A stretch of DNA of 64,000 nt from Candidatus Methylomirabilota bacterium (lineage in GTDB: Bacteria; Methylomirabilota; Methylomirabilia; Rokubacteriales; CSP1-6): NCBI GenBank assembly GCA_035764725.1, contig DASTYT010000105.1, positions 1 through 64,000 on the forward strand. Reading direction: 5' to 3'. Below are positions 1-8,831 of the stretch, piece after piece. Both the position numbers and the translations under genes were made by a program. How positions within the stretch are numbered: position 1 is the stretch's first letter; each line of letters begins with the position of its first letter. A model generated the notes under the pieces. The model made no database searches. It saw nothing but the letters and a program-made list of their open reading frames with translations, and was not told the DNA's origin.

Positions 1-116
1 AGCTCCGCGGCGTCGTGGAGGCGGGCATCGACGGCCTGCTCGTGACGGGGTTCGTGGCCGAGCGCACGCGCCTCATCCGTGCGCTCGGGGACGAGGTGTT
101 GCCGCGGCTCGGCTGA
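1..116 (+). CDS. C-terminal end of a probable luciferase-like (LLM) flavin-dependent monooxygenase, partial
   Basis: Only the last 37 codons are inside the window; the frame begins at base 3 and stops with TGA at 114-116. The tail ends in GDEVLPRLG after a helix rich in Leu, Arg and Glu. That is how many F420- or FMN-dependent luciferase-family oxidoreductases end. The assignment rests on this short tail and on the abundance of the same family elsewhere in the window (32630, 51462 and 59808), so it is tentative. It runs towards the stop of the leftward molybdopterin oxidoreductase at 139, making a convergent pair. Confidence 0.45.
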   Translation, partial: LRGVVEAGIDGLLVTGFVAERTRLIRALGDEVLPRLG

Positions 117-138
117 AGGCGCAACCCCTGAGGCGCCC

Positions 139-2412
139 TCAGCCCGCGACGGCCTCCACGCGCGCCGGCACGTGCTTGTGCCAGGGCGTGCCCGCAAACC
201 AGTCGCGATCCTCGCTCGCGGTGAGCTCGTTCGGCGCCGCGCCGGTGAGCACGGGCGCACCGTGGTCATCCGGATAGTCGAGGCCGAGCCCGTTCGGCAG
301 CGACACGTGCCCCGGCTGCATGGTGTCCGAGACCTCCACCGCCACCGTGACGCTGCCGCGCTTGGTCGTGACGCGCGCGGTGGCGCCGTCGGCGAGGCCG
401 AGGCGGGTGGCGTCGGCGGGGCTCACCCGTAAGGCGCCCGCCGCGTCCTTCTTCCGCCACGCGGGGTCGCGGTACACGGTGTTGGCGGTGAACGAGCGCC
501 GCTCGCCCGCGGACAGCACGAACGGAAACGCGGGATCGGGCGGGGGCGGCGGCTCGGTGGCGAGCAGCGCGAGCTCCCCGAGCAGCTCGGGCACGTGGAG
601 ATTCACGGTCCCGCCGCGGGCGCGCATGCGGCGCCATACGTTCTCGTGCGTGTCCGTGGCAAAGGTCAGCCCCGACCGGCTCTCGAGGATGCGGGCGAAG
701 AGCGCCTCGCCCAGCTCGTGATCCGGCGCCTCGATGCCCGCGCGGCGCACGGCGTCGGGATGACGGAGGGCCAGGCGCTGGGCCGCGCCCCAGAGCACGG
801 CGGCGGGCGCGGCGCCGTCGGGTAGGGTGGGGCCGAGCGTCCGGTAGAGGAGCACGGGCGCCAGCTCGAGCAGCTTCGGATTGGCGGCCGTCGCGCCGAC
901 GAAGGCGGCGGCGAACGCCGCCCGCCCCTGCGCGGCGGCCTCGCGAAGCGGCGCCAGCTCGACCTCGGTGACGGCGCCCAGCGCCTCGCAGAGGCGCGCA
1001 TGGATCTCGGGCTCGGGCAGGAGATCGCTGCCGGGCGGCGGATCGAGCACGGGCCGGCGCAGGTGGAAGTAGTTGGCGGGGAACTCGAAGTTGAAGAACG
1101 TGGCCTCCCACTTCTCGTACTGGCTGGGCGTGGGCAGGACGTAGTCGGCCAGCCGCGCGGTCTCGGTCATCGCGACGTCGATGACGACCACGCACTCGAG
1201 GGCACGCAGCGCCTCGCGCATGCGCCGGCTGTCCGCGAGCGAGTGGGCGGGATTGGCGGACTCCACGATCATCGCCCGGTAGCGGTCGGGGTGCTCGGTG
1301 AGGATCTCCTCGGCGATCACGTTGCAGGGAACGAGGCCCGCGATGATCGGCGCCTTCGCGACGGGGCTCACGTCGCCGCGCGTGCTCGAAGGCGCGATGG
1401 GGATGAGCGGCAGCGGGAGATTGTTGCCGCCCCGGTTGCCGAAATTGCCCGTCAGCAGCCACAGCAGGCTGTCCAGGTAGCTATTGAGCGTGGAGTGGCG
1501 CGTCATCTGCGTCCCGAGGTCCTCGAACACCGCCAGCCCGCGGGCGGTGGCGAGCCGGCGCGCGGTCGCGCGCACCCGCTCCTCGGGGATGCCCGCGATC
1601 GCGGCGTAGCGGGCGACCGGCACCGCCTGCAGCGCGGCGATCGCTTCGTCCGCGCCCGTCGCGTGCTCGGCCAGCCAGGCGCGCGCGTGAAGCCCTTCCT
1701 GCACGATGACGCCGGCGAGCGCGGCGAGGAGCCACGCGTCCGTGCCCGGGCGAAGCTGCAGGTGGATGTCGGCCAATTCCGCGGTCTCGGTGCGCCGCGG
1801 GTCGATCACGATGAGGCAGCGCGCGGGATCGGCGGCGATGGTCTTGAGCACGGTGCGGGCGCGGGGCACCCCATGCGACTGCCACGGGTTCTTGCCCACG
1901 AAGAGCGCGACTTCGCAGTGGTCGAAGTCGCCGCCGGGAATGCCGCCCACCGTCTGCTCGCCCACCCACGCCCAGCCGGTCTTCTCCTGGGCGAGGGCGT
2001 TCGAGCGGAACTTCATGCCGAGCGCGCGGCGGGTGGCCGATGCGTAGACCCCGCACAGGTGATTGCCCTGTCCTCCCCCGCCGTAATAAAGGATGCGCTC
2101 GCCGCCGTGCGTGTCTCGAATCGCGCCCAGCCGGGCGGCGATCTCCCGGATGGCGGTGTCCCAATCGATGACCTCGAAGGTGCCGTCGGGACGCCGCCGC
2201 AGCGGGTGGGTGAGGCGGTCGCGCGCGTTCTGGTAGTGGTCGAGCCGCAGGGCTTTCTCGCAGTGATACCCCTGCGAGGCCGGGTGTGCCCGGTCACCAC
2301 GGACGCGCTCGAAGCGACGGCCGTCGCTGGCCACCTGGATCTCGATACCGCAGTTGACGGAACAGAGGATGCACGCCGTGGTGTGCCAGGTCCCGCTCGC
2401 CGCTGACGCCAT
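139..2412 (-). CDS. Molybdopterin-dependent oxidoreductase (formate dehydrogenase/nitrate reductase-like large subunit)
   Basis: This 757-residue protein has the layout of the molybdo-bis-MGD family. An N-terminal [4Fe-4S] motif uses Cys14, Cys17, Cys21 and Cys51, followed by the conserved Lys53 thought to pass electrons between cluster and pterin. The central catalytic fold includes a nucleotide-binding stretch FVGKNPWQSHG. A C-terminal dinucleotide-binding beta-barrel domain covers roughly residues 630-750. There is no Tat signal, so the enzyme is probably cytoplasmic. At the usual molybdenum-ligand position (near residues 150-165) I see no obvious Cys, Sec or Ser, so the substrate cannot be guessed. 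No iron-sulfur or membrane partner gene is adjacent. It is divergent from pgm with 137 bases between starts. Confidence 0.9.
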   Translation of the reverse strand: MASAASGTWHTTACILCSVNCGIEIQVASDGRRFERVRGDRAHPASQGYHCEKALRLDHYQNARDRLTHPLRRRPDGTFEVIDWDTAIREIAARLGAIRDTHGGERILYYGGGGQGNHLCGVYASATRRALGMKFRSNALAQEKTGWAWVGEQTVGGIPGGDFDHCEVALFVGKNPWQSHGVPRARTVLKTIAADPARCLIVIDPRRTETAELADIHLQLRPGTDAWLLAALAGVIVQEGLHARAWLAEHATGADEAIAALQAVPVARYAAIAGIPEERVRATARRLATARGLAVFEDLGTQMTRHSTLNSYLDSLLWLLTGNFGNRGGNNLPLPLIPIAPSSTRGDVSPVAKAPIIAGLVPCNVIAEEILTEHPDRYRAMIVESANPAHSLADSRRMREALRALECVVVIDVAMTETARLADYVLPTPSQYEKWEATFFNFEFPANYFHLRRPVLDPPPGSDLLPEPEIHARLCEALGAVTEVELAPLREAAAQGRAAFAAAFVGATAANPKLLELAPVLLYRTLGPTLPDGAAPAAVLWGAAQRLALRHPDAVRRAGIEAPDHELGEALFARILESRSGLTFATDTHENVWRRMRARGGTVNLHVPELLGELALLATEPPPPPDPAFPFVLSAGERRSFTANTVYRDPAWRKKDAAGALRVSPADATRLGLADGATARVTTKRGSVTVAVEVSDTMQPGHVSLPNGLGLDYPDDHGAPVLTGAAPNELTASEDRDWFAGTPWHKHVPARVEAVAG

Positions 2413-2549
2413 AATGACCCCCCGGGGAACACGTCGCCTGTCGGTGCCTCTTGGGATGCCCCGACTCTACCGTTGGTCGCAAGGCCTGTCGACGCGGTCG
2501 CGCAACCCGCCGGGTCGCGGACCCCCCGGCCCTTCTGGCACACTGGGGC

Positions 2550-4187
2550 ATGGCCAACTCCCCATTGGCTGGTCAGCCCGCCCGGCCCGAGATGCTCATC
2601 GACGTCGCGGGGCTCGAGCGCGCGTACTACGAGCGCACCCCGGACGTGGGCGATCCCGATCAGCGTGTGGCCTTCGGCACCAGTGGTCATCGAGGCTCGC
2701 CGCTGCGCGGCTCGTTCAACGAGGCGCACATTCTCGCGACGGCGCAGGCGATCTGCGACTACCGGCGCGCCCAGCGGCTGGACGGGCCGCTCTACATGGG
2801 CAAGGACACCCATGCGGTGTCGCGGGCCGCGGAGCGGACCGCGCTGGAGGTACTGGCCGCGAACAGCGTCGAGACCATTATTCAGGTCGAGGATGGTGTC
2901 GTTCCTACGCCGGTGATCTCGCATGCCATCCTCGTTCACAATCGGGGGCGCACCACCGGCCTCGCCGACGGCATCGTCGTCACGCCCTCGCACAATCCGC
3001 CCGAGGACGGGGGATTCAAGTACAACCCGCCGAACGGGGGCCCCGCCGACACGGACGTGACCAAGTGGGTGCAGGACCGCGCGAACGCCCTGCTGCGCGA
3101 CGGTAATGCCGGCGTCAAGCGGGTGCCGTTCGAGCAGGCGGTCCGGGCCGCCACGACGTATCAGCGCGATCTCATCCAGCCTTACGTCGAAGGCCTCCCC
3201 GACGTGATCGATGTGGAGGCGATTCGCGGGGCGCGGCTGCCCCTCGGCGTGGATCCGCTCGGCGGTTCGTCACTGCCTGTGTGGATGCGGATCAACGCCG
3301 TGCACGGGCTGGACCTCGCCATCGTCAACCCGACCATCGACCCACGCTTCGCCTTCATGACCCTCGACTACGACGGCAAGATCCGCATGGATTGCTCGAG
3401 CCCCTACGCGATGGCGCGCCTGGTCGGTCTCAAGGACCGCTACCGGGTGGCCTTCGCCAACGATCCGGATGCGGATCGCCACGGGATCGTGACCCCTTCC
3501 GGCCTCATGAACCCGAACCACTATCTGGCGGTCGCCATCCACTACCTGCTGACGACGCGCACGGGCTGGCCCGCCGGCGCCGCGGTGGGTAAGACCGTGG
3601 TGAGTAGCGCCATCATCGATCGCGTGGTCGCGAAGGCGCGGCGGCGCCTCCTCGAGGTGCCGGTCGGGTTCAAGTGGTTCGTGGGCGGGCTGCTCGACGG
3701 CTCGCTCGTCTTCGGCGGCGAGGAGAGCGCGGGCGCGAGCTTTCTCCGCCGGGGCGGCGGCGCCTGGTCGACCGACAAGGACGGGCTCATCCTGGACCTG
3801 CTCGCGGCCGAGATCACCGCGCGGACCGGCCGCGACCCCGGCGAGCACTACCGCGCTCTGACGGCCGAGCTCGGCGCCCCCGTCTACACGCGCATCGACG
3901 CCGCGGCCACTCCCGAGCAGAAGGCGAGACTCGGCAAGCTCACGCCGGACGCGGTCGCCGAGTCGAAGCTGGTGGGCGAGCCCATCACGGCCAAGCTGAC
4001 CCGGGCCCCCGGTAACGACGCGCCCATCGGTGGCCTCAAGGTCATCGCGACCAGCGGCTGGTTCGCGGCGCGGCCCTCGGGGACCGAAAACATCTACAAG
4101 ATCTACGCCGAGAGCTTCAAGGACGAGGCCCACCTGGCCGCCATCGTGAAGGAGGCGCAGGCCATGGTGGATCAGGCCCTTCGCTAG
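2550..4187 (+). CDS. pgm: Phosphoglucomutase (alpha-D-glucose 1,6-bisphosphate dependent)
   Basis: Interconverts glucose 1-phosphate and glucose 6-phosphate in the cytoplasm. At 545 residues it matches the length of the E. coli-type enzyme. All four active-site loops are visible: the phosphoserine loop in [16 protein letters not shown], the Mg-binding DPDADRHG, the sugar loop GGEESAG, and the phosphate-binding [14 protein letters not shown] near the C-terminus. An N-terminal GTSGHRG is also typical. The ATG at 2550 was chosen over an upstream in-frame ATG at 2451 because it gives the family length and the extra residues are low-complexity. The gene supplies glucose 1-phosphate for glycogen and sugar-nucleotide synthesis and could be linked to trehalose-phosphate synthesis at 27.9 kb, but the two are not co-transcribed. 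Confidence 0.96.
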   Translation: MANSPLAGQPARPEMLIDVAGLERAYYERTPDVGDPDQRVAFGTSGHRGSPLRGSFNEAHILATAQAICDYRRAQRLDGPLYMGKDTHAVSRAAERTALEVLAANSVETIIQVEDGVVPTPVISHAILVHNRGRTTGLADGIVVTPSHNPPEDGGFKYNPPNGGPADTDVTKWVQDRANALLRDGNAGVKRVPFEQAVRAATTYQRDLIQPYVEGLPDVIDVEAIRGARLPLGVDPLGGSSLPVWMRINAVHGLDLAIVNPTIDPRFAFMTLDYDGKIRMDCSSPYAMARLVGLKDRYRVAFANDPDADRHGIVTPSGLMNPNHYLAVAIHYLLTTRTGWPAGAAVGKTVVSSAIIDRVVAKARRRLLEVPVGFKWFVGGLLDGSLVFGGEESAGASFLRRGGGAWSTDKDGLILDLLAAEITARTGRDPGEHYRALTAELGAPVYTRIDAAATPEQKARLGKLTPDAVAESKLVGEPITAKLTRAPGNDAPIGGLKVIATSGWFAARPSGTENIYKIYAESFKDEAHLAAIVKEAQAMVDQALR

Positions 4188-4225
4188 GCCGGGCCGGCCA
4201 CCCCGCGAGGGATCCGCCGGCGATT

Positions 4226-4251
4226 GTCGAATCCCCGGGAGCGCATTCGAC
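4226..4251. repeat. Short inverted repeat upstream of the BNR-repeat gene
   Basis: GTCGAAT at 4226-4232 and ATTCGAC at 4245-4251 are perfect reverse complements separated by 12 bases. It lies in the 113-base gap between pgm and the gene at 4301. It could be a protein-binding site or chance; there is no T-tract, so it is not a convincing terminator. Confidence 0.3.
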
Positions 4252-4300
4252 CACAGGCGAGAATGACGGCCGTGCTGCGGCGCGGCGAAAGGGGCTATCG

Positions 4301-5419
4301 ATGAGCGGAGTGCGAGTGCTGGTCGGCACGCGGAAGGGCGCCTTCATCCTCACGGCGGACGGCAAGCGGGACCGATGGGACGTGAGCGGCCCGCACTTCG
4401 GGGGCTGGGAGATCTACCACCTCAAGGCTTCGCCGGCGGATCCCAACCGGATCTTCGCTGCCCAGTCGTCGGGCTGGTTCGGGCAGATCATGCAGCGCTC
4501 GAGCGACGGCGGGAAGACCTGGGAGACGGTGGGCAACAAGTTCGCCTACGACGGACCGACCGGCACGCATCAGTGGTACGACGGCACGCCGCATCCCTGG
4601 GAGTTCGCCAAGGTCTGGCACGTGGAGCCCTCGCCGACCGACCCCGACACCGTGTACGCGGGAGTCGAGGACGCCGCGCTGTTCCGCTCCACCGACGGCG
4701 GGCAGACCTGGCACGAGCTGGCAGGGCTGCGCACGCATTCGACGGGCTCCTCCCTCTGGCAACCGGGGGCGGGCGGCATGTGCCTGCACACCATCCTGCT
4801 GGACCCGAAGACCCCGGGTCGCATCTTCGTCGCGATCTCCTCGGCCGGGGCCTTCCGCTCGGACGACGGGGGCACGACGTGGCGGCCCATCAACAAGGGG
4901 CTCAAGTCCGAGGGCATCCCCGATCCCAACGCCGAGGTGGGGCACTGCGTGCATCGCATCGCCATGCATCGCTCGCGACCCGGCACGCTCTTCATGCAGA
5001 AGCACTGGGACGTGATGCGCAGCGACAACGCCGGGGATACCTGGCAAGAGGTCAGCGGCAACCTCCCCTCGGATTTCGGCTTCCCCATCGACGTGCACGC
5101 GCACGAGCCCGAGACGATCTACGTGGTGCCGATCAAGAGCGACTCCGAGCACTATCCCCCGGACGGCAAGCTCCGCGTGTACCGGAGCCGCACCGGCGGC
5201 AACGAGTGGGAGGCGCTCACCGACGGCCTGCCCCAGCGTCACTGCTATGTGAACGTGCTCCGCGACGCGATGGCCGTGGACGCGCTCGATCCCTGCGGCG
5301 TCTACTTCGGCACCACGGGCGGCCAGGTCTTCTGCTCGCCGAACGGGGGCGATCGCTGGACGCCCATCGTCGAGCACCTGCCGTCCGTGGTGGCGGTGGA
5401 GGTGCAGAGCCTGCCATGA
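4301..5419 (+). CDS. BNR/Asp-box repeat beta-propeller protein (sialidase-like fold)
   Basis: The 372-residue protein carries repeated Asp-box motifs that define BNR propellers: SSDGGKTW (67-74), STDGGQTW (130-137), SDDGGTTW (187-194), SDNAGDTW (241-248) and a degenerate copy near the end. Such propellers occur in sialidases, photosystem assembly factors and many proteins of unknown role. No sialidase arginine triad can be assigned with confidence, so an enzymatic role is not claimed. No signal peptide is visible, which argues against a secreted sialidase. AAAGGGG lies just before the ATG. Its stop overlaps the start of the next gene (ATGA), so the two are translationally coupled. Confidence 0.8.
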   Translation: MSGVRVLVGTRKGAFILTADGKRDRWDVSGPHFGGWEIYHLKASPADPNRIFAAQSSGWFGQIMQRSSDGGKTWETVGNKFAYDGPTGTHQWYDGTPHPWEFAKVWHVEPSPTDPDTVYAGVEDAALFRSTDGGQTWHELAGLRTHSTGSSLWQPGAGGMCLHTILLDPKTPGRIFVAISSAGAFRSDDGGTTWRPINKGLKSEGIPDPNAEVGHCVHRIAMHRSRPGTLFMQKHWDVMRSDNAGDTWQEVSGNLPSDFGFPIDVHAHEPETIYVVPIKSDSEHYPPDGKLRVYRSRTGGNEWEALTDGLPQRHCYVNVLRDAMAVDALDPCGVYFGTTGGQVFCSPNGGDRWTPIVEHLPSVVAVEVQSLP

Positions 5420-5712
5420 TCCGCGTCGTCCTGCCCACGCATCTGCGTACGCTGGCGCGCGTCAACGGCGAGGTGAAGGTGGCGGTGGCGACCCCCGTCA
5501 CCACCAGCGCGGTGCTCGACGCCCTCGAGGACGCCTACCCCATGCTGCGGGGGACGATACGCGATCAGGTCACCAAGAAGCGGCGGCCCTTCATCCGCTT
5601 CTTCGCCTGCGAGGAGGATGTCTCCCACGACGGTCCCGACACGCCGCTGCCGGAGGCGGTCGTGTCGGGCGCCGAGCCCTTCCTGGTCGTGGGCGCGATG
5701 GCCGGGGGCTAG
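5416..5712 (+). CDS. MoaD/ThiS-family small sulfur-carrier-like protein
   Basis: This 98-residue protein has the ubiquitin-like pattern of MoaD/ThiS proteins and ends exactly in Gly-Gly (GAMAGG). That is the terminus which an E1-like enzyme adenylates and thiocarboxylates in this family. It starts with ATG at 5416, overlapping the TGA of the BNR-propeller gene. No MoeB/ThiF activator, MoaE or ThiG is in the window, so whether it serves molybdopterin, thiamine or another sulfur-transfer route is open. The nearby molybdoenzyme at 139-2412 makes a cofactor link possible but unproven. Confidence 0.8.
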   Translation: MIRVVLPTHLRTLARVNGEVKVAVATPVTTSAVLDALEDAYPMLRGTIRDQVTKKRRPFIRFFACEEDVSHDGPDTPLPEAVVSGAEPFLVVGAMAGG

Positions 5713-5732
5713 TCCACTGCCGACTAGTCCCC
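5705..5732. terminator. Probable bidirectional terminator hairpin
   Basis: GGGGCTAGTC at 5705-5714 pairs with GACTAG (5722-5727) and CCCC (5729-5732), with one bulged T, around a seven-base loop. The hairpin contains the stop codon of the rightward MoaD-like gene and that of the leftward ankyrin remnant. It has no long T-run. Confidence 0.5.
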
Positions 5733-6003
5733 ATCGGACACGCCGTGGCGGCGCAGCACCTCCTTGACGGCGTCGCTCCCGAAGAGCATCCGCTTCCGCG
5801 GGCGCGAGCCCGCCGCGATGAGGAGCTCGACCACCGCGGGATAGTCCCCGTGAGTGATCTCCTCCGGCAGCTTCCGCCGGATCCCCGGCGCGGAGGGCGT
5901 CGAGCAGCGCCTTGGCCTGCTTGCGGTCGAACTCCAGGGAGGGACGGGGCGGGATCGGCCTGATGGTCGTGGAGACGCCTCCTTCATTGCCCCGCCTCCG
6001 CAT
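5724..6003 (-). pseudogene. Ankyrin-repeat protein remnant (frameshifted and internally deleted)
   Basis: Read leftward from ATG 6003, the first ~40 residues (including SLEFDRKQAKALLDALRAGD) look like the start of a bacterial ankyrin-repeat protein. Just after the Ala-Gly-Asp the frame must shift by one to continue into EEITHGDYPAVVELLIAAGSR and a tail ending VLRRHGVSDGD, typical of the last ankyrin repeat. Intact relatives are several times longer, so the middle is missing too. Either a decayed gene or an assembly artefact is possible. The tail frame alone could be opened from ATG 5987 as an 87-residue product, but its N-terminus would then be nonsense. Confidence 0.6.
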
Positions 6004-6162
6004 GCCGGGCGGTGAAGGGGTCGTGGGACCGCCAGTCGCCGTGAGCTCGCTACATGTGGGACATTCCCTTCACGCGGACCGTGGGCCGCCTGACCGGCCG
6101 GCCTGGTCCCACCGTGCCAGCGATCGCGATCCCCGTCAAGAGAAGCGGGCGAGCGGCGCGCG

Positions 6163-6861
6163 TCAGGCCGAGGCGCCGGCCGCCTCGCGCAATGCCGCGC
6201 GCGCGAGGAGCCGCGTTGAATCGAGCGTGGGCAGGGGCGAATCGCCCGGGCTCACGAGCAGGGGAAACTCGGTGCAGGACAGCGCGACCGCGTCACAGCC
6301 GCGCGTCTTCCCCGCGCGGATGACGTCCACGAAGTAGGCGCGCGTGGCGTCCTCGAAGCGCCCGTAGACGAGCTCGTCCATGGTATGGCGGTTGATCTGC
6401 TCGCGCGTGGCCGCGTCCGGGATCTCGTGGGCGATGCCGGCCGCGGCGAGCTTGGTCGGATAGACAGGGCCCTCCATCAGATAGCGGGTGCCGAGCACGA
6501 GCAGCCGGCGGTACCGCTCGCGCGCGGCCGCCGCCGCGACCTCTTCGGCGATGTGCAGCCACGGGAGCGGCGAGCGCGCCCGGACGAGGTCCAGGCCCTG
6601 ATGCGCGGTGTTGTCCGGGCAGATCAGGAAGTCGGCGCCCGCGCGCGCGAGCTTCTCGGCGGAAGCCAGCAGCATCGCGCCGACCTCGTCCCAGCGGCCC
6701 GCCTCGATAGGGACCATCCATTTGGCGAGCGGGTAGGTGTGTGTCACGACCTCGGGATGGCCGTGGCGCCCGAAGAGCGTGGCGCCTTCCACGCAGATGG
6801 TCCGGTAGCACAGGGCGGCGCCTTCCGCGCTCACCGCCACGATTCCGATGCGCTTCGCCAT
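6163..6861 (-). CDS. Aspartate/glutamate racemase family protein
   Basis: The 232-residue protein has the two-cysteine arrangement of the PLP-independent Asp/Glu racemase superfamily. The first active-site Cys is in ICPDNTAH and the second in LSCTEFPLL. The N-terminus KRIGIVAVSAEGAA matches the usual first strand and glycine loop. The substrate could be aspartate or another amino acid, or the protein could be a related isomerase; the sequence does not decide. ATG 6861 is used; ATG 6873 is an alternative adding four residues. It is divergent from the YihY gene with only 6-18 bases between start codons. Confidence 0.85.
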   Translation of the reverse strand: MAKRIGIVAVSAEGAALCYRTICVEGATLFGRHGHPEVVTHTYPLAKWMVPIEAGRWDEVGAMLLASAEKLARAGADFLICPDNTAHQGLDLVRARSPLPWLHIAEEVAAAAARERYRRLLVLGTRYLMEGPVYPTKLAAAGIAHEIPDAATREQINRHTMDELVYGRFEDATRAYFVDVIRAGKTRGCDAVALSCTEFPLLVSPGDSPLPTLDSTRLLARAALREAAGASA

Positions 6862-6879
6862 GTCGACTATCATAGCCTC

Positions 6880-7764
6880 ATGCGACAGGCGTGGCGCCTG
6901 CTCACCCGCACGGTGAGCGACTTTTATGCGGATCGGGCGCAGCGGACGGGCGCTGCGGTCGCCTACTATACGATCTTCACGCTGGCGCCCGGCCTCGTCA
7001 TCGTGATGGCGCTGGGCGGCTTCCTGATCGGCCCCGGCGCCGAGGCGAGCATCATCGCGCAGTTCCGCGAGCTGACGGGCGAAGGGGGCGCGCAGGCCAT
7101 CGAGGCCATGGTGCGGAGCGCGCGCGCCACCACGCCGGGCGCCACCGGGGTGGCCCTGGCGCTGGCGACCCTGAGCTTCGGGCTCTACGGTGTGTTCGGC
7201 GAGCTCCAGGATGGGCTCAACACGATCTGGCGCGTGCCCCCCAGGCCGGCGCGCCGCATTCGCGACATGGTGAACGAGCGCTTCTGGTCCTTCGTCGCCG
7301 TGGTGGGCACCGGCTTCCTGCTGCTACTCTCGCTCGTGGTCACGGCATGGCTGACCGTGGTGGCCACGTACGTGAGCCACCTCCTCCCCGGGTCGGCCCT
7401 CGCGCTCGAGGCCGTCCATGCCGTGGTCTCGGCGGTGCTGCTCACGCTCGCCTTCGCGCTGATCTTCAAGCTCTTGCCCGACGTGAATCTCGCCTGGCGG
7501 GACGTGCTGGTAGGCGCCGCCGTCACCTCGCTGCTCTTTCTCGTGGGGACGCTTCTGATCGGCCTCTACCTCGTCAAGTGGGCAGTGGGCTCCGCCTACG
7601 GCGCCGCGGGCTCCCTCGTGGTCATCGTGGTGTGGGTGTATTACTCGGCGCAGATCCTCCTCCTCGGCGCGGAGTTCACCAAGGTGTGGACGACGGACGT
7701 CGAGAAGGCGATCAGACCCCTGACGGCCGCGGCCGAGGAGGGACTGGAGACGCGGCGCTCGTGA
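6880..7764 (+). CDS. YihY/BrkB family integral membrane protein
   Basis: The 294-residue protein has about six hydrophobic spans and the family's N-terminal signature RTGAAVAYYTIFTLAPG. A conserved loop follows (FGELQDGLNTIWRVPPRP), and a late span ends in YYSAQILLLGAEFTKVW. The family was once called ribonuclease BN, but members are membrane proteins of unsettled transport or envelope function. ATG 6880 is the only start that fits the family N-terminus. The stop overlaps the next start (GTGA), so it is coupled to the RibD-like reductase. Its promoter must lie inside or next to the divergent racemase start. Confidence 0.9.
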   Translation: MRQAWRLLTRTVSDFYADRAQRTGAAVAYYTIFTLAPGLVIVMALGGFLIGPGAEASIIAQFRELTGEGGAQAIEAMVRSARATTPGATGVALALATLSFGLYGVFGELQDGLNTIWRVPPRPARRIRDMVNERFWSFVAVVGTGFLLLLSLVVTAWLTVVATYVSHLLPGSALALEAVHAVVSAVLLTLAFALIFKLLPDVNLAWRDVLVGAAVTSLLFLVGTLLIGLYLVKWAVGSAYGAAGSLVVIVVWVYYSAQILLLGAEFTKVWTTDVEKAIRPLTAAAEEGLETRRS

Positions 7765-8582
7765 CCGCCGCCTTCACGCCCGATCCGCCGCTCTTCGAGC
7801 CCGTGGCCATGCCGCCCGCGTGGCCGGCGCGGCCGTGGATCTACGGCAACGTCATCACGTCGCGGAACGGCATCGTCACGTGGGCGCGCGTCGGGCCCCA
7901 CGACGATCCCATCCGGGCGATCGCGGGGGGCGACTTCACGCGCCCGGCCCGGCGCGCCGACATACGCCTCATGCGCCGGCTGCGCGCCGCTGCGGACGCC
8001 GTCTCCTTCGGGGCCCAGACGCTGCGCGATCAGCCGGAGCTGATCGGCGGGGTGGCCGACGCCGGCGGCGACCTCGGCGCGACCCTGGTGCGGTACCGCG
8101 CCGACCGCGGGCAGGGGCCGGTGCCGCTACAGGTCGTCTACACGGAGTCGGGTGGCCTGGATCTGCGCGTCCGGCTGTTCAACACCCCCGGGGTCGGGGT
8201 AGTCGTCGTGACGACGGAGGAGGGGGCGCGGGTGCTGCGCGCGCGAGGCAGCGAGGCGCGCGGCGTGCGGCTCCTCGTGGTCGGCGCGACCCGCGTGGAC
8301 GCCCGCGGGCTCGTCGAGGCCCACGAGCGCCTCTTCGCCGACGCGGGCGTGCGGCATCTCGCCTGCGAGGGCGGCGCCGTGGTGCTCGATGCGCTGCACG
8401 AGGCGGGGATCCTCGACGAGCTGTTCGTCACGGTGTCGGACGTGGAGATCGACCCCGGCGCGCATGCGGCGGTGAAGCGCATCGCCGCCCTCGCCACCGG
8501 AGCGGGACGGCTCATCGCCGAGGGCCGGAGCTCCGCGGACGCCGGCTATCGCTTCCAGCGCTGGCGCTTCAACGAGCGCTAG
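7761..8582 (+). CDS. RibD C-terminal/dihydrofolate reductase-fold pyrimidine reductase-like protein
   Basis: This 273-residue protein has the RibD_C fold: the opening strand WIYGNVITSRNGI, a nucleotide-contact region around FGAQTLRDQPEL, and the hallmark EGGAVVLDAL near residues 210-220. RibD_C proteins use NADPH to reduce the ribosyl side chain in riboflavin synthesis, but many stand-alone members reduce other substrates. No other rib gene is nearby, so riboflavin synthesis is not inferred. It begins at GTG 7761, overlapping the YihY stop. Its stop shares CTAG with the stop of the leftward HicA-like gene. Confidence 0.8.
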   Translation: MTAAFTPDPPLFEPVAMPPAWPARPWIYGNVITSRNGIVTWARVGPHDDPIRAIAGGDFTRPARRADIRLMRRLRAAADAVSFGAQTLRDQPELIGGVADAGGDLGATLVRYRADRGQGPVPLQVVYTESGGLDLRVRLFNTPGVGVVVVTTEEGARVLRARGSEARGVRLLVVGATRVDARGLVEAHERLFADAGVRHLACEGGAVVLDALHEAGILDELFVTVSDVEIDPGAHAAVKRIAALATGAGRLIAEGRSSADAGYRFQRWRFNER

Positions 8583-8815
8583 CCGGCCAGCTCGCGCCGC
8601 ACCTGCTCGCGGTCGAACCCCGCGCCGGCGAGCGCGCGGAGGATCAGCGCGACGTGCTTCTTCGTGAGGTCCTGCGGCCCGTGGCCGGGGAGCGTGACCT
8701 TCACCCCGCCGGGACCCTCGTACTGCACATGGCCGGTCATCCCGCCCTTCAGCGCGTGGAAGCCGTGCTTGAGGAGCCACGTCTCCATCTGGCGGCGAGT
8801 GACCTGGCCGGCCAT
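8579..8815 (-). CDS. HicA-like (YcfA) small mRNA interferase-fold protein without a HicB partner
   Basis: The 78-residue product resembles HicA toxins. It has an N-terminal helix (EVTR-like, here QVTRRQMETWLLKHGF), the G-H in GGMTGHVQYEG where HicA carries its catalytic histidine, and a strand VKVTLPGHG followed by helices KKHVALILRAL. HicA proteins cleave mRNA and are normally paired with a HicB antitoxin. No HicB-like gene lies on either side. The upstream gene in the same direction is the large cyclase, 16 bases away, so it may simply be the last gene of that operon. The last codons overlap the RibD-like stop. Confidence 0.6.
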   Translation of the reverse strand: MAGQVTRRQMETWLLKHGFHALKGGMTGHVQYEGPGGVKVTLPGHGPQDLTKKHVALILRALAGAGFDREQVRRELAG

Positions 8816-8831
8816 GCGCGCCTGGACTCCT

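Noticed and set aside
2531..2550. Possible sigma-54 promoter (TGGCAC) before pgm
   Set aside because: The GG-GC spacing is one base short and the element abuts the start codon.
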